Of a DNA stretch of 64,000 bases, positions 32,730 to 41,692 are shown one piece after another. Every line of letters starts with the position of its first letter. Position 1 is the first letter of the stretch. The translations under genes and the position numbers were made by a program. Source of the DNA: Dyella psychrodurans (lineage in GTDB: Bacteria; Pseudomonadota; Gammaproteobacteria; Xanthomonadales; Rhodanobacteraceae); NCBI RefSeq assembly GCF_003363265.1, contig NZ_QRBF01000004.1, forward strand, positions 248,001-312,000. The letters run 5' to 3'. The notes beneath the pieces are model-generated. The model saw only the letters and a program-made list of their open reading frames with translations. It was not told the DNA's origin and ran no database searches.

Positions 32730-34733
32730 ATGCTTGCTCACCCCGACCTAACCACGCTGATTTTTGGTCGACTCACCCTCGACCAGCTTCCGCTTCACGA
32801 GCCTATCGTGGTGGGTACATTCATCGTCGTGGCGCTAGGTGCCCTCGCACTGCTGGGTGCGGTCACGTACTTCCGGCTGTGGGGTTATCTCTGGCGCGAG
32901 TGGTTCACCAGCATCGATCACAAGAAGATCGGCGTGATGTACATCATCCTTGCGCTGGTGATGCTGCTGCGCGGCTTTTCCGACGCCATCATGATGCGCG
33001 CGCAGCAGGCGATCTCGTTCGGACATTCCACCGGCTATCTGCCGCCGTTCCACTACGACCAGATTTTCACGGCGCACGGCGTGATCATGATTTTCTTCGT
33101 CGCGATGCCGTTTGTAACGGGTCTCATGAATTTCGTGATGCCGTTGCAGATCGGCGCGCGCGACGTCGCGTTTCCGTTCCTCAATAACTTCAGCCTGTGG
33201 ATGACCATTTCCGGCGCGGTGCTGGTGATGATCTCCTTGTTCGTCGGCGAGTTCGCGCGCACGGGCTGGCTGGCGTACCCGCCTCTCTCGGATATTGTGG
33301 CGAGCCCGGACGCGGGCGTGGATTACTACATCTGGGCACTGCAGATTGCGGGTGTCGGAACGTTGTTATCGGGCGTGAATCTGCTTACGACCATCATCAA
33401 GATGCGTGCGCCCGGCATGACGCTGATGCGGATGCCGATCTTCAGCTGGACGGCATTGTGCACGAATGTGCTGATCGTGGCGGCATTCCCGGTGCTCACC
33501 GCGGCGCTGGCGCTGCTCGCGCTGGATCGCTACGCGGGCACCAATTTCTTCACCACCATGCTTGGCGGCAACGCCATGATGTACGTGAACCTGATCTGGA
33601 TCTGGGGTCACCCGGAGGTTTACATCCTGGTGCTGCCGGCGTTCGGCGTGTTCTCCGAAGTAACGGCCACGTTCTGCCGCAAGCGTTTGTTCGGTTATGC
33701 GTCGATGGTGTACGCCACGGTGGTGATCACCGTGCTGTCCTACCTGGTGTGGCTGCACCACTTCTTCACCATGGGATCGGGAGCGAGCGTCAATTCGTTC
33801 TTCGGCATCACCACGATGATCATCTCGATACCGACGGGCGCCAAGATCTTCAACTGGCTGTTCACGATGTATCGCGGGCGCATTCATTTTGAAGTGCCGA
33901 TGATGTGGACGGTCGCGTTCATGATCACCTTCGTCATCGGTGGCATGACGGGCGTGATGCTGGCCATCCCGCCGGCGGATTTCTCGCTGCACAACAGCCT
34001 GTTCCTGATTGCGCACTTCCACAACGTGATCATCGGCGGCGTGCTGTTCGGCATGTTCGCCGGCGTCAATTACTGGTTCCCCAAGGCCTTCGGTTTCCGG
34101 CTTGATCCATTCTGGGGCAAGTGCGCGTTCTGGTTCTGGGTGATCGGGTTCTACTTTGCCTTCATGCCGCTTTATGTGCTTGGCTTCATGGGCGTGACGC
34201 GCAGGCTCAGCCATTTCGACAATCCCGATCTGCAGAAATGGTTCGTGATTGCCGCGTTCGGTGCGTTCCTGATTTTGCTCGGCATCCTCAGCATGCTGAT
34301 GCAGTTCTATGTCAGCTTCCGCGACCGCGAAAAACTTCGCGATGTCACGGGCGATCCGTGGGATGCGCGCACGCTGGAGTGGTCCACCTCGTCGCCGCCG
34401 CCGAAATACAACTTCGCCTTCACGCCGCTCATCAATGACAACGATGCGTGGTGGCAGATGAAGCAGCATCGCTATCAGCGGCCGTCGCAGGGTTATCTTC
34501 CGATCCATATGCCGAAGAACACCGGCGCCGGCATCATCATGGCCGGTTTCGCCACGGTGTTCGGTTTCGCGATGATCTGGTACATGTGGCCGCTGGCGAT
34601 CATTGCGTTCGTCGCGCTGCTGACCACCGCCATCGCCCATACCTTCAACTACGAGCGCGACTACTACATCCCAGTCGATGAAGTGGCGCGCGTCGAGGCA
34701 GCCCGCACGGAGCTCTTGGCCAGCCATGTCTAG
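32730..34733 (+). CDS. cyoB: Cytochrome o ubiquinol oxidase subunit I
   Basis: A 667-residue heme-copper oxidase subunit, the usual CyoB length. Metal ligands are visible: [10 protein letters not shown] (low-spin heme His near 115), [14 protein letters not shown] (CuB His near 294 and the cross-linked Tyr four residues on), HHFFTMG (two CuB His near 342) and HFHNVIIGG (heme His near 428). It reduces O2 to water with electrons from ubiquinol while pumping protons. It lies between cyoA and cyoC, overlapping cyoC by 8 bases. Confidence 0.95.
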   Translation: MLAHPDLTTLIFGRLTLDQLPLHEPIVVGTFIVVALGALALLGAVTYFRLWGYLWREWFTSIDHKKIGVMYIILALVMLLRGFSDAIMMRAQQAISFGHSTGYLPPFHYDQIFTAHGVIMIFFVAMPFVTGLMNFVMPLQIGARDVAFPFLNNFSLWMTISGAVLVMISLFVGEFARTGWLAYPPLSDIVASPDAGVDYYIWALQIAGVGTLLSGVNLLTTIIKMRAPGMTLMRMPIFSWTALCTNVLIVAAFPVLTAALALLALDRYAGTNFFTTMLGGNAMMYVNLIWIWGHPEVYILVLPAFGVFSEVTATFCRKRLFGYASMVYATVVITVLSYLVWLHHFFTMGSGASVNSFFGITTMIISIPTGAKIFNWLFTMYRGRIHFEVPMMWTVAFMITFVIGGMTGVMLAIPPADFSLHNSLFLIAHFHNVIIGGVLFGMFAGVNYWFPKAFGFRLDPFWGKCAFWFWVIGFYFAFMPLYVLGFMGVTRRLSHFDNPDLQKWFVIAAFGAFLILLGILSMLMQFYVSFRDREKLRDVTGDPWDARTLEWSTSSPPPKYNFAFTPLINDNDAWWQMKQHRYQRPSQGYLPIHMPKNTGAGIIMAGFATVFGFAMIWYMWPLAIIAFVALLTTAIAHTFNYERDYYIPVDEVARVEAARTELLASHV

Positions 34734-35364
34734 TACAACGATCAGCATGACGGCGGATAACGGTGCGTCGAAGGCACTGAGCTTCCACGTGGAAGGCGAG
34801 CATCACGTACCTAATGGCACGCTGCTCGGTTTCTGGATCTACCTGATGAGCGACTGCCTCATCTTCGCCTGCCTGTTTGCCGCGTACGGCGTGCTGGGGC
34901 ACGAATACGCGGGCGGTCCCAGGGCATCCGAAGTGCTGGAGCTGCCCATTGTCGCGGTCAATACCACCTTGCTGCTGCTTTCTTCGATCACCTACGGTTT
35001 TGCCGTGCTGGAGATGCAGGCCAATCGCAAGGGCATGATGATGATGTGGCTGGCGATTACCGGCTTGCTCGGCGCCGGATTCATCGGGCTGGAGCTGAAG
35101 GAATTCGCGCATCTGATATCGATCGGCGCGGGTCCGCAGCGCAGCGCGTTCCTGTCTTCGTTCTTCACCCTGGTGGGCACGCACGGTTTGCACGTGACGT
35201 CGGGCCTGATCTGGCTGGTCACGCTGATGGTGCAGGTGGGCAAGAAAGGCTTGATTCCCGCCAACAAGCGCCGCCTGATGTGCCTGTCGATGTTCTGGCA
35301 CTTCCTGGATCTGATCTGGGTGGGTGTTTTCAGCTTTGTCTATCTGATGGGAGTGCTGTCATGA
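34726..35364 (+). CDS. cyoC: Cytochrome o ubiquinol oxidase subunit III
   Basis: A 212-residue protein with five membrane helices and the subunit III signature [20 protein letters not shown], plus [20 protein letters not shown] near the N-terminus. The ATG at 34726 overlaps the end of cyoB. Subunit III stabilises the oxidase core. Confidence 0.93.
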   Translation: MSSTTISMTADNGASKALSFHVEGEHHVPNGTLLGFWIYLMSDCLIFACLFAAYGVLGHEYAGGPRASEVLELPIVAVNTTLLLLSSITYGFAVLEMQANRKGMMMMWLAITGLLGAGFIGLELKEFAHLISIGAGPQRSAFLSSFFTLVGTHGLHVTSGLIWLVTLMVQVGKKGLIPANKRRLMCLSMFWHFLDLIWVGVFSFVYLMGVLS

Positions 35365-35756
35365 GCGAGCATGCGGATACGCAGCACGGTCATGATGACG
35401 ATCATGATCACGACGGCGTCGGTGCGATCCATGCCACGCTGAAAGGCTACATGACCGGCTTCGGGCTGGCGGCCATTCTCACCTTCATTCCGTTCTGGCT
35501 GGTGATGAGCGGCGCGTTCGCCAAGACCGGTCCGGCCGACGCGCTGATTCTGCTGCTGGCGGGCATCCAGATCGTGGTGCACATGGTGTACTTCCTGCAC
35601 ATGAGCACCAAGTCCGAAGGCGGCTGGAACATGCTGGCCTTCGTGTTCACGGTGGTGCTGGTGGTCATTACCTTGAGCGGATCGATCTGGATCATGTACC
35701 ACCTCAACGACAACATGATGCCCTGGACGATGCAGGACGCGCGCAACCAGCCGTGA
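35361..35756 (+). CDS. cyoD: Cytochrome o ubiquinol oxidase subunit IV
   Basis: A 131-residue protein with a His/Asp-rich N-terminus ([11 protein letters not shown]), three membrane helices and the typical CyoD segment [20 protein letters not shown]. It overlaps cyoC by 4 bases (ATGA). No cyoE (heme O synthase) follows in this window. Confidence 0.92.
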   Translation: MSEHADTQHGHDDDHDHDGVGAIHATLKGYMTGFGLAAILTFIPFWLVMSGAFAKTGPADALILLLAGIQIVVHMVYFLHMSTKSEGGWNMLAFVFTVVLVVITLSGSIWIMYHLNDNMMPWTMQDARNQP

Positions 35757-35796
35757 CGGGATGCTCGGCGTATGTGATCATCGCCGGGTCAACGTT

Positions 35797-35828
35797 CCCG
35801 TCATGCCATCGAAGGTGGCCATGACGGG
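35797..35828. terminator. Long hairpin between cyoD and the SURF1 gene
   Basis: CCCGTCATG (35797-35805) pairs with CATGACGGG (35820-35828), and CCA/TGG extend the stem inward with one bulged C. No T-run follows. It may attenuate or stabilise the cyo transcript; the SURF1 ribosome site begins about 11 bases downstream. Confidence 0.45.
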
Positions 35829-35851
35829 CAGCACCCTTGAGGTTTCATGTT

Positions 35852-36622
35852 GTGATTGCTCCCACTGAGGATGCCGCGCGCGGTCCACGCGGCCCGGTTG
35901 CATTGACCCTGCTTGCCGTCGTCGCGGCGTGTGTCTTCGCCGGCTTTATCGCGCTGGGCAATTGGCAGGTCCGGCGCCTGGCGTGGAAGACGACACTGAT
36001 CGCACACGTCGAGCAGCGCGTGCATGCCGCGCCGGTGGCGCCGCCGGCTCCGAACGAATGGGCGCACGTCACGGCGGATGCCGACGAATACCGGCATGTG
36101 CAGCTTTCCGGCGTCTTGCTTAACGATCGGCAGACGTTCGTGTGGACGGCGACCGACGAAGGCAGCGGCTTCTGGGTGATGACGCCGCTGCGCATGGCCG
36201 ACGGAACCATCGTGATGATCAATCGCGGTTATGCGCCGACCGACTGGTGCGGACGCGACGGGCATTGTGCGGCCGGGCCCACGGATGAAGTGACGATCAC
36301 GGGCTTGTTGCGCATGTCCGAGCCGCAAGGCTTTCTTCGTCACAACGATCCAGCACACGACAGCTGGTATACGCGCGACGTGGCGGCCATGGCAGCTGCG
36401 CGCGGCTTAAGCAACGTGGCACCGTATTTCGTTGATGCCGATGCGGCGCCGCCTCATGGCAACCAGCCATCATGGCCCGAGGGTGGCAAAACCATCCTCA
36501 ACTTCCCCAACAATCATCTCAGCTACCTGATCACCTGGTATCTGCTCGCACTGATGACGCTGGTCGCCAGCATCTATGTGGGTTACGACGAATATCGTCT
36601 TCGTAGCACTAAACGCGGCTGA
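35852..36622 (+). CDS. SURF1-family oxidase assembly protein
   Basis: A protein of about 256 residues with two membrane helices flanking a periplasmic domain, as in SURF1/Shy1. The first helix ends with the signature LGNWQVRRLAWKTTLI, and the C-terminal helix reads HLSYLITWYLLALMTLVASI. SURF1 proteins help insert heme into heme-copper oxidases; next to cyoABCD it probably serves this quinol oxidase. No ATG is available: GTG at 35852 with GAGG about 9 bases upstream is chosen, with TTG at 35837 as the alternative. Confidence 0.85.
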   Translation: MIAPTEDAARGPRGPVALTLLAVVAACVFAGFIALGNWQVRRLAWKTTLIAHVEQRVHAAPVAPPAPNEWAHVTADADEYRHVQLSGVLLNDRQTFVWTATDEGSGFWVMTPLRMADGTIVMINRGYAPTDWCGRDGHCAAGPTDEVTITGLLRMSEPQGFLRHNDPAHDSWYTRDVAAMAAARGLSNVAPYFVDADAAPPHGNQPSWPEGGKTILNFPNNHLSYLITWYLLALMTLVASIYVGYDEYRLRSTKRG

Positions 36623-36634
36623 AACTCAGCCGCG
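36614..36634. terminator. Hairpin shared by two convergent stop codons
   Basis: CGCGGCTGA and TCAGCCGCG pair perfectly around AAC. The TGA in the left arm is the SURF1 stop; the TCA in the right arm is the stop of the minus-strand TetR gene. The palindrome can end both transcripts symmetrically, though there is no T-run on either side. Confidence 0.55.
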
Positions 36635-37243
36635 CGACCCGAAGAACGTCGCAGCGAAGATCGTGCCGAGCGCTGACTCGACGCTGGCGTCCGTCATTTC
36701 GTTGGGCATGGTGATGTTGAAATAAAGCGTGCCGTCGATCAGCGCCATCATCGCCAGGGCAAGATCGGGGGCGGGGGCCGGCAGCGGCCTTTTCATCCGC
36801 TTGCAGAACTCGGTGATGAAGTAGGCGATCACGTCGCGCTTTTCCAGGCACAGCACATTCAGGCGCTGGCGGAATTTCGCGTCGCGCACGGCGTGCAGGC
36901 GCGCTTCGGCCCACAGCACGTAGCTGGTGTGATCGCGATAGCACTGGCTGTAGAACTGGGTCAGTTGCCGCTGCAGATCTTCATCGGAGAGATCGGCGTC
37001 CAGCAGTTGCTGCAGGTCCAGCTGAATGCTCTGGTGATCGTTCTTCAGCAGTTCGATGAACAGGTCGGACTTGCTCTTGAAGTTCGAATAGAACGCGCCG
37101 CGGGTATAGCCGGCGTGCTCGGCGATGTCTTCCACGCTAGTCGCGGGCAGCCCCTTTTTGGCAATGACGACCGCCGCCGCGTCCAGCAGGCGCAGGCGGG
37201 TCTGTTCGCGGGATTCCTCACGGGTCAGTCGTTTACGTGGCAT
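36626..37243 (-). CDS. TetR-family repressor of the efflux operon
   Basis: A 205-residue regulator. The N-terminal helix-turn-helix spans about residues 15-60: TRLRLLDAAAVVIAKKGLPA, then VEDIAEHAGYTRGAFYSNF. The C-terminal part is a helical ligand-binding domain. The start is placed at the ATG at 37243 (MPRKRLTREE); a 17-codon upstream extension is open but unusual for the family. It is divergent from the RND efflux operon, with an inverted repeat between them, the classic layout of AcrR/NalC-type control. Confidence 0.88.
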   Translation of the reverse strand: MPRKRLTREESREQTRLRLLDAAAVVIAKKGLPATSVEDIAEHAGYTRGAFYSNFKSKSDLFIELLKNDHQSIQLDLQQLLDADLSDEDLQRQLTQFYSQCYRDHTSYVLWAEARLHAVRDAKFRQRLNVLCLEKRDVIAYFITEFCKRMKRPLPAPAPDLALAMMALIDGTLYFNITMPNEMTDASVESALGTIFAATFFGSRG

Positions 37244-37298
37244 GCGCCATGGTACCACGACGGATGGCGCATGCATTTCGATTCTATTTTGCATTCAG

Positions 37299-37312
37299 AT
37301 ACAAATATGTAT
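37299..37312. promoter_or_regulatory. Candidate TetR operator
   Basis: ATACA-AATA-TGTAT is a perfect inverted repeat in the AT-rich intergenic region between the repressor (start 37243) and the efflux operon (start 37380). A second half-like site, CTTGTATTG, lies about 15 bases downstream. AT-rich dyads of this kind are typical operators of AcrR-type repressors. Confidence 0.55.
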
Positions 37313-37379
37313 TAGAGTTCGATCTTGTATTGCGGCAGAAACGGCCGCCGACACCCCCATCCGTCCCCAGGAGTGGCCT

Positions 37380-38519
37380 GTGAATTACCGAAAACTTCCC
37401 CCGCCACGCGGGCTTGCGCTTTCGCGCGCCCGGCTTCCCATCGCCATGATCGCGGCCTTGGTCCTGCTTGCCGGATGCAGCCAGAAAGCGCCCGAATCCC
37501 ATGCCGGCGTGCCGGTGATCGCGCTGCCCGTCCAGGCGGCCGATGGTCAATCCAGCGGTCGTTTCCCTGGCGAGATTCACGCCCGCTACGAGATGCCGCT
37601 GTCGTTCCGTATCGGCGGCCAGCTGGCGACGCGTAACGTCAACACGGGCGATGCGGTGAAGAAAGGCCAGCCGCTGGCCCAACTCGACCCGAAGGACACC
37701 GCCGACCAGCTGACCTCGGCCAAGGCCGCGCTGGATGCCGCGGAGCACCGCCTGCTGTTCGCCACCCAGCAGCGCGACCGCGACGAGGCGCAGTCCAAAC
37801 AGAACCTGATCAGCCAGCTGCAGCTGGAGCAGACGCAGGATGCCTACGCCTCGGCGCTTGCCGCGCGCGATCAGGCCAGGCAGCAGCTCGACCTGGCGCA
37901 GAACCAGTCGCGCTACACCACGCTGGTTGCCGATCACGACGGCGTGATCACCAGCCGCGAGGCCGACGTGGGGCAGGTGCTCGCCGCAGGGCAGCAGGTG
38001 TTCGGTTATGCATGGTCGGGCGAGCGCGAGGTCTACGTGGATGTGCCGGAAAGCCGCATCGACGGCATCGCCGTGGGCCAATCGGCCACGATGACGTTGC
38101 CGGCCATGCCGGGCCGCACGTTCGCGGCGCGCGTGCGCGAGATATCGCCTTCGGCCGATCCGCAATCGCGCACCTACCAGGTGAAGCTCACGCTGGATCC
38201 GTCTGCCGCCGCGCTGCAACTAGGCATGACTGCCGATGTCACGTTGCAGGCGCAAAAAGCGGCCGGGCCGATGGTGCGCATTCCCGCTACGGCGTTGTTC
38301 CATCAGAACGAGCATCCGGCCGTGTGGGTGGTTCGCCCCGCCGACTCCACGTTGGAACTGCGCCCGATCACGGTCGTGCGCTACGGCGAACGCGATGTGA
38401 TGATCAGCGATGGCCTGAAAGCAGGCGAGCGCATCGTCATGCAAGGCGTGCACACCGTTTCCGTCGGCGAAAAAGTCGCGCCGATCGCGCCGCCGCATCC
38501 CGAGGACGCGCCGCAATGA
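37380..38519 (+). CDS. RND efflux periplasmic adaptor (membrane fusion lipoprotein)
   Basis: A 379-residue lipoprotein (MIAALVLLAGCSQ lipobox near residue 35) with a HlyD/AcrA-type architecture: barrel-sandwich hybrid (NVNTGDAVKKGQPLAQLDP), an alpha-helical hairpin (about residues 105-165) and a beta-barrel (GQSATMTLPAMPGRTFAARV). AGGAG precedes the GTG at 37380; the frame upstream is open but unsupported. It bridges the inner-membrane pump and outer-membrane channel encoded next, overlapping the pump gene by 4 bases. Confidence 0.9.
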   Translation: MNYRKLPPPRGLALSRARLPIAMIAALVLLAGCSQKAPESHAGVPVIALPVQAADGQSSGRFPGEIHARYEMPLSFRIGGQLATRNVNTGDAVKKGQPLAQLDPKDTADQLTSAKAALDAAEHRLLFATQQRDRDEAQSKQNLISQLQLEQTQDAYASALAARDQARQQLDLAQNQSRYTTLVADHDGVITSREADVGQVLAAGQQVFGYAWSGEREVYVDVPESRIDGIAVGQSATMTLPAMPGRTFAARVREISPSADPQSRTYQVKLTLDPSAAALQLGMTADVTLQAQKAAGPMVRIPATALFHQNEHPAVWVVRPADSTLELRPITVVRYGERDVMISDGLKAGERIVMQGVHTVSVGEKVAPIAPPHPEDAPQ

Positions 38520-41500
38520 GCACGGGAGACCGCTTCAATCTTTCGGCGTGGACGCTGCGGCATCAGTCGCTGGTGTTCTTCCTGATGGGCATGATCGCCT
38601 TGTTCGGCATGCTCTCGTACAAGAATCTTTCGCAGTCGGAAGATCCGCCGTTCACCTTCAAGGTGATGGTGATCCAGACCTTCTGGCCCGGCGCCACCGC
38701 CAAGCAGGTGCAGGAGGAAGTCACCGACCGCATCGCGCGCAAGCTGCAGGAAACGCCGTCCATCGATTTTCTGCGCAGTTATTCGCGGCCGGGCGAATCG
38801 CTGATCTTCTTCAACATCAAGGATTCGGCGCCCGCCTCGATCGTGCCGGAAACCTGGTACCAGGTGCGCAAGAAAGTCGGCGACATCACCGCGCAATTGC
38901 CGCAGGGTGTGCAAGGTCCGTTCTTCAACGATGAGTTCGGCGACGTCTACACCAACATCTACGCACTGGAAGGCGACGGTTTCACGCCGGCCCAGTTGCA
39001 CGATTACGCCGACCAGCTGCGTGCCGAACTGTTGCGTGTGCCGGGCATCGCCAAGGTCGATTACTTCGGCGACCAGAACCAGCACATCTACATCGATATT
39101 TCGAATGTGCAGCTGGCCAAGCTCGGCATCAGCCCGCAGCAGATCGGGCAGGCGCTCAACGAGCAAAACGCAGTGGCGAACACGGGCGTGCTGACCACTG
39201 CCGACGACCGCGTGTTCGTGCGACCCAGCGGCCAGTTCGAAGACGAGCGCGCACTGGCCGATACCTTGCTGCGCATCAACGGCCGGAATTTCCGGCTGGG
39301 CGACATCGCCACGATCCGTCGCGGCTACGACGACCCGCAGACCGAACAGGTGCGCTTCATGGGGCATCAGGTACTGGGCATCGGCGTCACGATGCAGCCA
39401 GGCGGCGACGTGATCCAGTTGGGCAAGGCGCTGGATCAGACGACGGAAACACTGCAGAAGCGCCTGCCTGCGGGACTCAAGCTGTCCAACGTGACCAGCA
39501 TGCCGCGCGCCGTTTCGCATTCGGTCGACGACTTCCTCGAGTCCGTGGCTGAAGCGGTGACCATCGTTCTGCTGGTGAGCCTGCTCAGCCTGGGTTTCCG
39601 CACCGGCATGGTGGTGGTGATCTCCATTCCGTTCGTGCTGGCGGCCACCGCGTTGTGCATGGATATCTTCGGCATCGGCCTGCACAAGGTGTCGCTCGGC
39701 ACCTTGGTGCTGGCCCTGGGTCTGCTGGTCGACGACGCGATCATCGCGGTGGAGATGATGTCGGTGAAGCTGGAACAGGGCTGGGGACGTGTGCGCGCCG
39801 CCGCGTTTGCCTACACCAGCACGGCGTTCCCCATGTTGACCGGCACGCTGGTGACAGTGTCAGGCTTTCTGCCGATTGCGCTGGCCAAGTCGGGCACGGG
39901 CGAATACACGCGTTCGATTTTCGAGGTGTCCGCCATCGCACTGCTGGTGTCGTGGTTTGCCGCGGTGATCGTCATCCCGTTGCTGGGCTACCACATGCTG
40001 CCCGAGCACCATGAGCGCGCGAAGCCGGGGCAGGAGTGGTGGGCGCGCTTCCTGCCGCCGTCGTGGCGCGAAGCGCGCATCAAGAAAGCGGCGCAAATCG
40101 TGCACAACGGCGACGAGATCGAGATCTACGACACCGCCTTCTATCGCCGCTTCCGGCGTTGGCTTGACTGGTGCCTGCGCCATCGCTGGGTGGTGCTGGC
40201 GTCGACGGTGGTGTTGTTCTTCGTCGCGCTGGCCGGCTTTGGCGTGGTGCCTAAGCAATTTTTCCCGAGTTCCGATCGTCCGGAGTTGCTGGTCGATCTG
40301 CGCTTGCCGGAAGGCGCGTCCATCGCGGCGACGCTGCGCGAGACCAAGCGTTTCGAAGCGGCCTTGCAGGGACGAAAGGAAATCGCCAGCTACGTGAGCT
40401 TTGTCGGCAGCGGCGCGCCGCGTTTCTACCTTCCGCTGGATCAGCAGCTGACGCAACCCAACTTCGCCCAGTTCGTGATCACGGCCAAGGATGTCGAGCA
40501 GCGCGAACACCTCGCGACGTACCTGGATGGCGTGCTGAAACAGGATTTCAGCGCCGTTCGTACGCGCGTGAGCCGATTGGAGAACGGCCCGCCGGTGGGT
40601 TTCCCGGTGCAGTTCCGCGTCGATGGCGATGACATTGGAAAAGTGCGCGAGATCGCCGAGCAGGTGGCCGCCGTGATGCGCGCGAATCCGCACACCACCA
40701 ACGTGCAGTTCGACTGGGATGAGCCTGCCGAACGTTCGGTGCGATTCGAGGTCGACCAGAACAAGGCTCGGCAGCTCGGCATCAGCTCGCAGGATGTCGC
40801 CAACTTCCTGGCGATGAATCTGTCGGGCACCACGGTGACGCAGTTCCGCGAGCGCGACAAGCTGATCGCCGTCGATCTGCGCAGCGAGCAGGGCGATCGC
40901 ATCCATCCCGACCAGATCGAACGTCTGGCGATACCCACGCCCAACGGCACCGCGATCCCGCTGGCGCAAATCGGGCACGTCAGCTACGGCCTCGAATACG
41001 GCGTGATCTGGGAACGCGACCGGCAGCCGTCGATCACTGTGCAATCGGATACGCTCGACGGTGCGCAAGGTCTGGATGTCACCAACGAAGTGGACCGCAA
41101 ACTGGCCGATATTCGCAGCCATTTGCCGGTCGGCTATCGCGTGGAAGTGGGTGGCTCCGTCGAACAGAACGAAAAGGCGCAAGGTTCGATCAACGCACAG
41201 ATGCCGCTGATGGTCATCGCGGTGTTGACCCTGCTGATGATCCAGCTGCAAAGCATGGGCCGCACCTTCATGGTGGTGTTGACCGCGCCGCTCGGATTGA
41301 TCGGCGTGATCAGTGCGCTGTTGCTGTTCGGCAAGCCCTTCGGATTCGTGGCCATGCTCGGCACGATCGCAATGTTCGGCATCATCATGCGCAACTCGGT
41401 GATCCTGGTCGATCAGATCGAACAGGACATCGGCGCGGGTCATCCGCGTTGGGAGGCCATCATCGGTGCCACGGTGCGGCGCTTCCGTCCCATTACGCTC

Positions 41501-41692
41501 ACGGCTGCCGCGGCGGTGCTGGCGCTCATTCCGCTGTTGCGCAGCAACTTCTTCGGTCCGATGGCCACGGCCTTGATGGGTGGCATTACCGTCGCGACCG
41601 TACTCACGTTGTTCTATCTGCCCGCGCTTTACGCGGCGTGGTTCCGCGTGCGTGCCGACGAGCCGGCGCCGGAACCGGAGGCTGTGGCATGA
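38516..41692 (+). CDS. RND multidrug efflux pump, inner-membrane subunit
   Basis: A 1058-residue HAE1-type RND transporter with twelve helices and two large periplasmic loops. The porter region opens with EDPPFTFKVMVIQTFWPGAT and the relay Asp pair lies near residue 405 in LGLLVDDAIIAVEMM. The tandem organisation is complete (second half begins near RWVVLASTVVLFFVALAGFG). Sequence style is closest to TriC/MexK-type pumps rather than AcrB. Substrates are unknown. It is the central gene of the adaptor-pump-channel operon. Confidence 0.92.
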   Translation: MSTGDRFNLSAWTLRHQSLVFFLMGMIALFGMLSYKNLSQSEDPPFTFKVMVIQTFWPGATAKQVQEEVTDRIARKLQETPSIDFLRSYSRPGESLIFFNIKDSAPASIVPETWYQVRKKVGDITAQLPQGVQGPFFNDEFGDVYTNIYALEGDGFTPAQLHDYADQLRAELLRVPGIAKVDYFGDQNQHIYIDISNVQLAKLGISPQQIGQALNEQNAVANTGVLTTADDRVFVRPSGQFEDERALADTLLRINGRNFRLGDIATIRRGYDDPQTEQVRFMGHQVLGIGVTMQPGGDVIQLGKALDQTTETLQKRLPAGLKLSNVTSMPRAVSHSVDDFLESVAEAVTIVLLVSLLSLGFRTGMVVVISIPFVLAATALCMDIFGIGLHKVSLGTLVLALGLLVDDAIIAVEMMSVKLEQGWGRVRAAAFAYTSTAFPMLTGTLVTVSGFLPIALAKSGTGEYTRSIFEVSAIALLVSWFAAVIVIPLLGYHMLPEHHERAKPGQEWWARFLPPSWREARIKKAAQIVHNGDEIEIYDTAFYRRFRRWLDWCLRHRWVVLASTVVLFFVALAGFGVVPKQFFPSSDRPELLVDLRLPEGASIAATLRETKRFEAALQGRKEIASYVSFVGSGAPRFYLPLDQQLTQPNFAQFVITAKDVEQREHLATYLDGVLKQDFSAVRTRVSRLENGPPVGFPVQFRVDGDDIGKVREIAEQVAAVMRANPHTTNVQFDWDEPAERSVRFEVDQNKARQLGISSQDVANFLAMNLSGTTVTQFRERDKLIAVDLRSEQGDRIHPDQIERLAIPTPNGTAIPLAQIGHVSYGLEYGVIWERDRQPSITVQSDTLDGAQGLDVTNEVDRKLADIRSHLPVGYRVEVGGSVEQNEKAQGSINAQMPLMVIAVLTLLMIQLQSMGRTFMVVLTAPLGLIGVISALLLFGKPFGFVAMLGTIAMFGIIMRNSVILVDQIEQDIGAGHPRWEAIIGATVRRFRPITLTAAAAVLALIPLLRSNFFGPMATALMGGITVATVLTLFYLPALYAAWFRVRADEPAPEPEAVA

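Noticed and set aside
33366-34748. Long minus-strand frame of 460 codons opposite cyoB
   Set aside because: Its His/Arg/Asp-rich composition is the mirror of a GC-rich membrane protein gene; it is a shadow of cyoB.
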